This document shows positions 1 to 4,324 of a DNA stretch of 8,900 nt, in pieces. Position 1 is the first letter of the stretch. Each line of letters starts with the position of its first letter. Both the position numbers and the translations under genes were made by a program. The DNA is from Clostridiales bacterium (lineage in GTDB: Bacteria; Bacillota; Clostridia; Lachnospirales; Lachnospiraceae), in NCBI GenBank assembly GCA_019423835.1, contig JAHZAR010000099.1, positions 1-8,900 of the forward strand, written 5' to 3'. The notes beneath the pieces were generated by a model. That model was not told the DNA's origin. It saw only the letters and a program-made list of their open reading frames with translations, and ran no database searches.

Positions 1-52
1 AAGGCGTGGGTCTGCAACACCCTGATCACCAGTTCAAATCTGGTTGTCGCCT
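1..52 (+). tRNA. tRNA-Cys (anticodon GCA), 5' end outside the window
   Basis: Only the 3' two thirds of the tRNA is present. The anticodon arm is visible: stem 8-11 (GGGT) pairs with 19-22 (ACCC) around the loop CTGCAAC at 12-18, with anticodon GCA at 14-16. The T arm ACCAG (28-32)/CTGGT (40-44) closes the loop TTCAAAT. The 3' acceptor strand is TGTCGCC (45-51) with discriminator T at 52, as expected for bacterial cysteine tRNA. CCA is not encoded, because CTT follows. The outermost anticodon-stem pair would be T7-T23, a mismatch. Positions 1-5 are the end of the D arm. The identity rests on the GCA anticodon and the U discriminator base. Confidence 0.93.
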
Positions 53-56
53 CTTT

Positions 57-87
57 AAGGAATCATCGAAAGATGGTTCCTTTTTTT
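57..87 (+). terminator. Intrinsic terminator after tRNA-Cys
   Basis: An 11-bp stem, AAGGAATCATC (57-67) with GATGGTTCCTT (72-82), is closed by a GAAA tetraloop and contains one T-G wobble. A run of seven T follows at 81-87. It starts 4 nt after the tRNA 3' end, so it terminates the tRNA transcript. The wobble is G-U only in the plus-strand transcript, which agrees with that direction. Confidence 0.93.
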
Positions 88-353
88 AGTGATCTCCTAT
101 TAAGAGCAGAAGGGCCTGCTGATAAAAAGCCTCCATGAAACTCCCTGTATTGACAGAATCACAGAATCGCGGCCCGTGAAAACAGGCAAAAAAATAAGCC
201 AACATCCCTTCTCATGGGCAATTGTACCCAGGAGACGGATTGCTGGCTTTTTATTTCCTTACCTGACAAAGCTTTATCTTTCTGAGTGAAAATTCAGAAC
301 AGCGTTCTGCCCGGACAGGTCCTCCTCTTTTTGCTGTAAATCTGCGGTATTTT
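88..353. other. Intergenic region between tRNA terminator and flavoprotein operon end
   Basis: No plausible gene is seen on either strand in these 266 bases. The region holds the long hairpin at 196-249. It also holds small overlapping dyads at 280-309: TTCTGA/TCAGAA (280-285 and 294-299) and CAGAAC/GTTCTG (295-300 and 304-309). These are mutually exclusive hairpins in the 3' part of the minus-strand flavoprotein transcript. A TTGACA at 150-155 has no matching -10 element downstream. Confidence 0.6.
196..249 (-). terminator. Long imperfect hairpin terminator of the flavoprotein operon
   Basis: Positions i and 445-i pair along 25 steps: 19 Watson-Crick pairs, 3 mismatches (205, 209, 214), and 3 pairs (202-243, 206-239, 219-226) that are G-U only if the minus strand is transcribed. 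The loop is 221-224. On the minus strand the stem is followed by ATTTTTTT (complement of 188-195), the U-tract of an intrinsic terminator. The structure lies about 100 nt past the stop codon of the flavodoxin-fold gene at 354. A T-rich tract on the plus side (248-252) could allow some termination in that direction too, but the wobble pattern favours the minus strand. Confidence 0.8.
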
Positions 354-908
354 TTATTCCGGAATCGATTTTCCAAGCTCCCAGGCCTTCTGGATTTCCG
401 GTTTTCCGTTAATATCGCCCGCATCTCCATTGCCGCCTGCCAGTACATGACCGAGATTAGTCCAGCGCAGATGCTTCATCAGGTGATCGAAGTAGGACAG
501 AACGTCCTCAAAATCATGTCCTTCCGCGGCCATCAGCAGTGCACAGGCCCTGTCATGGCCGCGCAGCAGGTTTCCGTCTCCCTCTTCCAGGGCAAACAGG
601 CGGTCAACAGCTGTTCTGAGCTGGCCGCTCATATTCCAATAATAGAGAGGTGTGGCCAAAACGATCACATCACAGTTTTTTACAGCAGGATAGATGCGGT
701 TCATGTCGTCTGCCTGGACACAGGGACATTCCCGGCTGCTGTGTCCTCCAAAACACCCTTTGCACCCGTGGATCTCCATGCTGTCCAGAAAAAATTCTGT
801 TACCGCATGTCCTGCGCTTTCCGCACCTTCAGTAAATGCCCTGACAAGGGCAGATGTGTTTCCGTTCCTTCTCGGACTTCCGTTTAAAATGACAATATTT
901 TTACTCAT
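354..908 (-). CDS. NAD(P)H-dependent flavodoxin-fold oxidoreductase
   Basis: The predicted product is 184 aa and belongs to the NADPH-dependent FMN reductase / iron-sulfur flavoprotein group of flavodoxin-like proteins. The N-terminus forms a beta strand followed by the FMN phosphate-binding loop GSPRRNGNT (residues 10-18). Residues 82-104 (VIVLATPLYYWNMSGQLRTAVDRL) match the second FMN-contacting segment, where the family reads 'P.Y...SG.lK...DR'. The central Cys group C49, C52, C61, C63 resembles the cysteine motif of iron-sulfur flavoproteins, but spacing alone cannot show a cluster. The start at 908 is preferred over the longer frame beginning at 968 because it gives the canonical MSKNIVILNGSP N-terminus, has GAGGTG 5 nt upstream, and avoids overlap with the upstream gene. 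It lies 26 bp after the flavin reductase gene, presumably in one operon. The likely role is cytosolic two-electron reduction of quinones, nitro or azo compounds, or electron transfer; the substrate is unknown. Confidence 0.9.
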   Translation of the reverse strand: MSKNIVILNGSPRRNGNTSALVRAFTEGAESAGHAVTEFFLDSMEIHGCKGCFGGHSSRECPCVQADDMNRIYPAVKNCDVIVLATPLYYWNMSGQLRTAVDRLFALEEGDGNLLRGHDRACALLMAAEGHDFEDVLSYFDHLMKHLRWTNLGHVLAGGNGDAGDINGKPEIQKAWELGKSIPE

Positions 909-934
909 CCTGACACCTCGCTTGTGATGATGGT

Positions 935-1507
935 TTATTTTTTCATTAAATCTGCACCGCTGTGCCATGCCTGGCCCACCTTTTCGCCGATCGCGTAATA
1001 GCCGTTCTGCATCTGATCAAAGGCGAAAGCGTGAATTTTGCTGACGTCAATGTTTCCAGCCTCATCTAACACTTTCTCATCTGCAATTACATTGACGATT
1101 TTTCCGAGAACCCGCAGGCCATATGGCTGGGACTGCATTTCAATGACCTGGCATTCCAGCGTGATGGGGTATTCGGTAATGACCGGCGCATCCACTCTCT
1201 CGCTTCTGGCCGCATGAAGCCCGCTGCGCTCGAATTTGTCTGCCATCTTGTTGGCTGTGGCGATTCCAAAAAAATCAGATTCCCTGAGCGTATCGGTTCC
1301 CGGCACAGCCAGAGTAAACGCCTTCCTTGTTTCAATATTGGCGACGGTTTTGTGCTCGGCTTCCAGATTCAGTGCAACCATATCTTCTGCACAGATGCCG
1401 CCCCAGGCCATCATCATCACATCGACGGTATCATCTTCATTGTAAGTGCCGATCATGTAGGTTGGCATAGGAAATAAATAGGGTTTTGCATGAAAGTTCT
1501 TTGTCAT
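935..1507 (-). CDS. Flavin reductase-domain flavoprotein
   Basis: The product of 190 aa fits the flavin reductase-like domain family (split-barrel FMN-binding fold). Recognisable segments are the N-terminal P-x-Y-M-I-G-T-Y-N (residues 15-23), the WGG segment (35-37) with the Cys of GICAED, the HKT...I stretch (52-59) and the DFFGIATANK segment (78-87), which in this family contact FMN. The length is typical. The start at 1507 is preceded by AAGGAG about 9 nt upstream. Such proteins bind FMN and reduce flavin or a small substrate with NAD(P)H; many clostridial members have unknown substrates. It is first in the minus-strand operon, and its promoter region is shared with the divergent HxlR regulator, which probably controls it in response to a redox or electrophile signal (inference). 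Confidence 0.88.
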   Translation of the reverse strand: MTKNFHAKPYLFPMPTYMIGTYNEDDTVDVMMMAWGGICAEDMVALNLEAEHKTVANIETRKAFTLAVPGTDTLRESDFFGIATANKMADKFERSGLHAARSERVDAPVITEYPITLECQVIEMQSQPYGLRVLGKIVNVIADEKVLDEAGNIDVSKIHAFAFDQMQNGYYAIGEKVGQAWHSGADLMKK

Positions 1508-1555
1508 AATTCCCGCTCCTTTTTGTCTGTAAAATTGACTTTATTTGTTCCTGAT

Positions 1556-1561
1556 ATTATA
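1556..1561 (-). promoter_or_regulatory. Candidate -10 box for the flavoprotein operon
   Basis: The minus strand reads TATAAT here, a perfect -10 hexamer, about 50 nt upstream of the flavin reductase start. The -35 region at 17-bp spacing is only T-rich (TTTTAT), so the promoter may depend on an activator or be weak. Confidence 0.5.
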
Positions 1562-1586
1562 ATCATAACGAGAATGAGATAAAAAA

Positions 1587-1635
1587 CAAGTACGCACATT
1601 TAAGTGAGATACTTACAGTAAATATATATACTTAC
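1587..1635. promoter_or_regulatory. Probable HxlR operator cluster
   Basis: Four related half-sites occur in 49 bp: CAAGTAC (1587-1593), TAAGTGA (1601-1607), TACTTAC (1610-1616) and TACTTAC (1629-1635). Two dyads result: TAAGT-N5-ACTTA (1601-1615), and the near-palindrome GTAAATATATATACTTAC (1618-1635, 8 of 9 positions matched). The second overlaps a TATATA candidate -10 of the HxlR gene, just before its ribosome binding site. Winged-helix HxlR dimers such as YodB bind short TACT/AGTA-type dyads near their own and divergent promoters, so autoregulation and control of the flavoprotein operon are likely. Assignment is by position and symmetry only. Confidence 0.55.
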
Positions 1636-1652
1636 CTGAAGGAGAGTGTAAA

Positions 1653-1985
1653 ATGAGAGAAAGGTGCATTGCAGACGAATGCCTCAGTACCACGGGGTTC
1701 AGCTATACTCTGTCATTGATCAACGGAAAATATAAGATGACGATTCTCTATACGCTTATGGAGTTTGGGGTGGTACGTTTCAATGAGATAAAAAAATATA
1801 TCGGCGGAATTTCCTATAAGACACTCAGCGCCACTCTGAAAGAACTGGAAAGAGATCAGCTCGTCCACCGGGAGGAATACCCTCAAATTCCCCCTAAAGT
1901 GGAATACAGCCTGACAGAAAGAGGGAAGTCACTGATACCGATTCTGGACGGAATGTGTGAATGGGGGGACAAAAACCGACTCTAA
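1653..1985 (+). CDS. HxlR-family transcriptional regulator with N-terminal cysteines
   Basis: The product is 110 aa, a full-length single-domain MarR-like winged-helix protein of the HxlR/YodB family. The family signatures are visible: L-I-N-G-K-Y-K-M-T-I-L-Y-T-L (residues 22-35), R-F-N-E-I (42-46), I-S-Y-K-T-L-S-A-T-L-K-E-L (53-65, recognition helix) and the wing V-E-Y-S-L-T-E-R-G (83-91). C5 lies where YodB and related sensors have their reactive N-terminal Cys; C10 and C102 are further thiols that could form intermolecular disulfides. AAGGAG lies 8-9 nt before the ATG. It is transcribed divergently from the flavin reductase operon across 145 bp containing repeated TACTTAC half-sites. The expected role is repression of both directions, relieved by quinones, aldehydes or disulfide stress; the family is clear, the inducer is inferred. 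Confidence 0.9.
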   Translation: MRERCIADECLSTTGFSYTLSLINGKYKMTILYTLMEFGVVRFNEIKKYIGGISYKTLSATLKELERDQLVHREEYPQIPPKVEYSLTERGKSLIPILDGMCEWGDKNRL

Positions 1986-2008
1986 TCTTTCCGCAAGGAC
2001 AGCTGGGG

Positions 2009-2046
2009 GCAGACTCTCCTTTTTATGAGATAAAAAGGAGTTCTGC
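2009..2046 (+). terminator. Strong hairpin after the HxlR gene, possible terminator
   Basis: An inner perfect stem of 11 bp, CTCCTTTTTAT (2016-2026) with ATAAAAAGGAG (2030-2040), has a 3-nt loop. It is extended by GCAGA (2009-2013)/TCTGC (2042-2046). It lies 24 nt after the HxlR stop and before the candidate promoter of the ferredoxin-like gene. The downstream sequence GTTGTAATT is not a proper U-tract, so termination may be inefficient. It could instead be a processing or stability element, or a DNA-binding palindrome. Confidence 0.45.
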
Positions 2047-2082
2047 GTTGTAATTCCAACATACAAAGTTCACCGGATAGGA

Positions 2083-2088
2083 TATAAT
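2083..2088 (+). promoter_or_regulatory. Candidate -10 box for the ferredoxin-like gene
   Basis: A perfect TATAAT lies 41 nt before the ATG at 2130. The -35 region at 17-bp spacing is poor (ATACA-like). The dyad TTGTA-N9-TACAA (2048-2066) sits just upstream, where a regulator could act; this is position-based inference. Confidence 0.45.
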
Positions 2089-2129
2089 CAGCTTGCAGCA
2101 TCAATGGAAGCAGGAGGGAAAAGGAAACG

Positions 2130-2789
2130 ATGATTCGTAGAATTATAAGTATTGACGAGGAGAAATGCAACGGCTGCGGACTGTGCGCCAGAGCCTGTCA
2201 TGAGGGGGCTATTGGAATGATAGACGGAAAGGCCAGGCTTCTGAGGGATGATTACTGTGACGGACTGGGCGACTGTCTGCCGGCGTGCCCGACCGGGGCG
2301 ATCACCTTTACCGAGAGGGAGGCAGCGGCCTACGACGAGGAGGCTGTGAAGGAAAACAGAAGGAGAATACAGGCAGGAGAGAAGATAAAGGAAGATGATA
2401 TACGGCCGGAGGCAGGAAGGAACTCTTCTCAGCTTCGGCAGTGGCCGGTACAGATTAAGCTGGCTCCTGTGAATGCGCCATATTTTGACAGTGCGGATCT
2501 TCTCATTGCTGCGGACTGCACGGCATATGCCTATGGAAATTTTCACGGACAGTTTATGAAGGATAAGATAACGCTGATCGGCTGTCCCAAGCTGGATGCC
2601 TGCGACTACACAGAAAAGCTGAGCGCGGTCCTTTCACAGAACCGCATCAGAAGTCTGACTGTGGTGAGGATGGAGGTTCCGTGCTGCGGAGGAATAGAAA
2701 GGGCGGCAGCCCAGGCATTAAAAGAAAGTGGAAAAGCTGTGCCATTTCGGGTTGTGACGATTTCCATGGATGGAAAAATCCTGGAGTAA
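2130..2789 (+). CDS. Cys-rich 4Fe-4S ferredoxin-domain protein
   Basis: The product is 219 aa with an N-terminal ferredoxin domain. C13, C16, C19 and C23 form a complete CxxCxxCxxxC cluster motif. The second half reads C43-x5-C49-x3-C53-P, so the usual four-Cys motif has only three cysteines at this place. A charged linker (about 62-105) leads to a conserved-looking C-terminal domain (106-219) with C130, GC152PKLD, C158 and a PC185-C186-GG motif that could complete or hold another cluster. No transmembrane segment is apparent. AGGAGG (2112-2117) is rather far from the ATG, and AAGGAA (2121-2126) lies closer. Proteins of this layout are common in anaerobic Bacillota as electron carriers or redox-enzyme subunits; the partner is not known. 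It may serve the neighbouring flavoproteins, but it has its own promoter candidate. Confidence 0.88.
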   Translation: MIRRIISIDEEKCNGCGLCARACHEGAIGMIDGKARLLRDDYCDGLGDCLPACPTGAITFTEREAAAYDEEAVKENRRRIQAGEKIKEDDIRPEAGRNSSQLRQWPVQIKLAPVNAPYFDSADLLIAADCTAYAYGNFHGQFMKDKITLIGCPKLDACDYTEKLSAVLSQNRIRSLTVVRMEVPCCGGIERAAAQALKESGKAVPFRVVTISMDGKILE

Positions 2790-3070
2790 CCTCTGCTAGA
2801 AAAATTCAGGAGGGAGAGCTGGCTGAAAAAAACGGGGAGATATACGACTCTGGCTGGCAGGAACAGGTGAAAAAAGAATCCGGCTGAAAGGTGCAGGAAA
2901 TTGTCAGGCTGAGGCTGCTGAAGAGACGCATCCGCCCTGGAGAACAGGCAGGGAAAAGGACTGCTGCAAGAGGATTGTCATGCAAAATACTGGGACAGAA
3001 CAAAGGAAATCTGCCTTACATTTTGCATTTCAATTCTTTCTGCAGCAGTTTTTTTACTTATCAGGCTTTC
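2790..3070. other. Non-coding tract between convergent ferredoxin-like and LysR genes
   Basis: These 281 bases hold no convincing gene. The main content is the large hairpin described for 2954-3055. An AGGAGG at about 2808-2813 precedes an open stretch of some 24 codons, but only a CTG is available as a start at the right distance. A GTG-started frame from 2891 runs into the LysR gene antisense and has no family resemblance. Confidence 0.6.
2954..3055 (+). terminator. Very long nested hairpin with T-run
   Basis: Nested inverted repeats form one extended stem. ACTGCTGCA (2960-2968) pairs with TGCAGCAGT (3041-3049), and ATGCAAAAT (2980-2988) with ATTTTGCAT (3020-3028), each perfectly over 9 bp. 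Between them is a partly paired segment with G-U pairs, and at the tip GGG-A-CAGA (2992-2999) pairs with TCTG-CCT (3010-3016). The base extends through AAAAGG (2954-2959) against TTTTTT (3050-3055), with two G-U pairs. Those G-U pairs exist only in plus-strand RNA, and a T7 run (3049-3055) follows the stem, so it probably ends the ferredoxin-like transcript about 165 nt after its stop. The minus strand offers only a CCTTTT tail, so function as LysR terminator is less likely. At about 100 nt it is much longer than a normal terminator and could be a structured RNA or a small repeat element. Confidence 0.65.
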
Positions 3071-4021
3071 CTATCTTTGCAGAAGACTCCGGCTCCAGAG
3101 GTAATCCAGCAGCTTTTGCTGTCTCACGTCTGGCTCCTGCCTGCGCTGGGAGAGATAGATATTGCGCACAGCAGCCGGATCGTCCAGCTGATAGAATACG
3201 ACTCCCTCAGCTGGCGGCGCGTATTCGCAGATAGCTGAGCGAAGAAAAGAGACTCCCTGTCCCTCGCAGATCAAGTAGTAGACCGTCATCATCTGTGTCA
3301 GGTACATGGAAACCTTTGGAGCAAAGCCGGCATGACGGCACAGTTCGATACTTCTCTGATAGAGGTCATTTCCCTGGGAAAGCAGTAGAAAGGGCTGCTC
3401 CCTGAAGGCGCTGAGGGGAACCGGAGGCTTCTCAATTCCCTGTGATTTTCTGTTTTGAAATTCGCTGAAGCTGTAGCAATAATCCTGAAGCTCCCGGTTG
3501 ATGGGAAAGGCGGAAGGGACAGCCAGCACGATCTCCTCCACAGCCCAGGCTGTTGACTGAATCTTCGGGCCTTTCAGTGCCTCTGCCTCCAGAATAAAAT
3601 CGATCTTTTGCTCCAGCAGCTTTCCGAGCAGTGTCTGGCTGTCCCCCTCCGTGAAGGTCAGGGTAATCTGCGGATTCATGGCACGAAATTCCTGCAGAAG
3701 ATTTGGCAGGACATAGGTGCAGAAGAACATGGAGCTTCCAATATTTAATCCCTCGTCCGTCCTCATGCTCAGCTCCTGGAAATGACGGCGCATTTCATCC
3801 TCGATGGCCATCACTTTTCTGGCCTGTTCCACATAGTATTCCCCTGCCGGTGTCAGGGAGATGGGGGTAGTGCTGCGGTCAAAAAGAGGTATTTTTATCT
3901 CCTGCTCTACCTTTTTCACTACTGAGCTGAGCCATGGCTGAGATACATAGAGCTTCTGAGCTGCCCTGGAAAAGCTCTTTTCCTCGCTGATGGCACAGAT
4001 GTATTCCTTATAATCAAGCAT
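3071..4021 (-). CDS. LysR-family transcriptional regulator
   Basis: The product is 316 aa, the usual size for a LysR-type regulator. The N-terminal winged helix-turn-helix is evident: SFSRAAQKLYVSQPWLSSVVKKVEQEI (residues 16-42), followed by PLFDRS and the L-T-P-A-G turn (56-60) and the linker helix. The effector-binding domain follows (about 90-295) with the N-I-G-S-S-M-F start and a G-V-S-F-L segment late in the domain. The start at 4021 is chosen over a frame beginning at 4063 because AAGGAGG lies 7 nt before it and the protein then begins like typical family members. It is divergent from the aminotransferase/FAH/SDR operon across 303 bp, the standard arrangement for a LysR activator of a catabolic operon that also represses itself. 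The effector is unknown, perhaps a substrate or intermediate of that pathway. Confidence 0.93.
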   Translation of the reverse strand: MLDYKEYICAISEEKSFSRAAQKLYVSQPWLSSVVKKVEQEIKIPLFDRSTTPISLTPAGEYYVEQARKVMAIEDEMRRHFQELSMRTDEGLNIGSSMFFCTYVLPNLLQEFRAMNPQITLTFTEGDSQTLLGKLLEQKIDFILEAEALKGPKIQSTAWAVEEIVLAVPSAFPINRELQDYCYSFSEFQNRKSQGIEKPPVPLSAFREQPFLLLSQGNDLYQRSIELCRHAGFAPKVSMYLTQMMTVYYLICEGQGVSFLRSAICEYAPPAEGVVFYQLDDPAAVRNIYLSQRRQEPDVRQQKLLDYLWSRSLLQR

Positions 4022-4034
4022 ATCAAATCCTCCT

Positions 4035-4052
4035 TGCAGACGGCTGTCTGCA
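4035..4052 (-). promoter_or_regulatory. Perfect dyad abutting the LysR ribosome binding site
   Basis: TGCAGAC (4035-4041) and GTCTGCA (4046-4052) form a perfect inverted repeat with 7-bp arms and a 4-nt spacer. In LysR mRNA this is a hairpin whose 3' side touches the AAGGAGG ribosome binding site, with a 7-nt gap to the start codon. It could modulate translation or mRNA stability, or be a DNA site for autoregulation. Confidence 0.45.
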
Positions 4053-4065
4053 GCCATATGCATGT

Positions 4066-4094
4066 CTATAACAAATCAGAGATAAGCCGTTTAA
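4066..4094 (-). promoter_or_regulatory. Candidate LysR promoter
   Basis: On the minus strand TTAAAC (complement of 4089-4094) is separated by 17 bp from TTATAG (complement of 4066-4071). The spacing is ideal but both hexamers are imperfect. The predicted start of transcription lies about 40 nt before the LysR ATG. Confidence 0.4.
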
Positions 4095-4112
4095 GTTTTA
4101 CGTATTTTACTT
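4093..4112. promoter_or_regulatory. Candidate LysR-protein binding site between divergent promoters
   Basis: AAGT (4093-4096) and ACTT (4109-4112) form a dyad with a 12-bp AT-rich spacer that contains a T-N11-A pattern (T4097 to A4109), the loose consensus for LysR-type regulators. It touches the candidate -35 elements of both promoters. The motif is short and degenerate in an AT-rich stretch, so chance occurrence is quite possible. Confidence 0.3.
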
Positions 4113-4134
4113 TCCCGCCGCCTCTTTATACAAT
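4106..4134 (+). promoter_or_regulatory. Candidate promoter of the aminotransferase operon
   Basis: TTTACT (4106-4111), a 17-bp spacer and TACAAT (4129-4134) match the sigma-A pattern at 4/6 and 5/6 positions. Transcription would begin near 4141, leaving about 184 nt of leader before the start codon. Confidence 0.45.
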
Positions 4135-4180
4135 AAGGACAAGAAAAACACAGATGGTTCAGACAGAAGGGGGCGGGAGA

Positions 4181-4213
4181 ATGAAACAGTATCATCATAT
4201 CGGATACATGTAG
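4181..4213 (+). CDS. Possible 10-codon leader peptide upstream of the aminotransferase
   Basis: ATG at 4181 opens a frame encoding MKQYHHIGYM and stops at TAG 4211-4213. AGGGGG (4168-4173) lies 7 nt upstream, at Shine-Dalgarno distance. An in-frame ATG at 4154 would make it 19 codons but has no good binding site. A hairpin CTCCC-AAAC-GGGAG follows at 4262-4275. A leader peptide controlling the aminotransferase operon is conceivable, but such short frames arise easily by chance. Confidence 0.22.
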   Translation: MKQYHHIGYM

Positions 4214-4324
4214 CACTGTCAACCGGCAAAACGGCTGCAGGCAGAGAACAGAACCAATCAGCTCCCAAACGGGAGAACCAGATCGGGCCGAAGAAAACGG
4301 AGCGGGATAAAAGGAGGAACGAAT

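Larger units (their letters stand above)
4022..4324. other. Divergent regulatory region of the LysR and aminotransferase genes
   Basis: This 303-bp stretch has no protein-coding gene of normal size. It holds the LysR leader hairpin (4035-4052), back-to-back promoter candidates (4066-4094 minus; 4106-4134 plus), a dyad between them, a possible 10-codon leader frame (4181-4213) and a small hairpin (4262-4275). The predicted aminotransferase transcript would carry an untranslated leader of about 180 nt. I recognise no known riboswitch class in it. Confidence 0.6.

Noticed and set aside
150..178. TTGACA at 150-155 as a plus-strand promoter
   Set aside because: The sequence 17 bp downstream is GC-rich and has no -10 element, and no gene follows on the plus strand.
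1..350. tRNA gene as an integration site for a mobile element
   Set aside because: No integrase gene, no duplicated tRNA 3' end and no phage-like gene is seen downstream within the window.
447..887. A 146-codon open frame on the plus strand opposite the flavodoxin-fold gene
   Set aside because: It is antisense to a clear family member, has no convincing ribosome binding site and resembles no protein family I know.
909..968. Upstream extension of the flavodoxin-fold protein to a start at 968
   Set aside because: It would overlap the end of the flavin reductase gene and add 20 residues before a canonical N-terminus that has its own ribosome binding site.
2808..2887. AGGAGG followed by about 24 open codons after the ferredoxin-like gene, possible small gene
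   Set aside because: No ATG, GTG or TTG lies at a suitable distance; only CTG is available, and the ferredoxin-like protein already ends as expected, so a frameshifted C-terminus is not needed.
2891..3238. A GTG-started 115-codon plus-strand frame overlapping the LysR 3' end
   Set aside because: It crosses the large hairpin and the LysR coding sequence in antisense, and no family features are visible.
4022..4063. Upstream extension of the LysR protein to a start at 4063
   Set aside because: The AAGGAGG directly before 4021 and the family N-terminus decide for the shorter protein; the extension covers the dyad and binding site.
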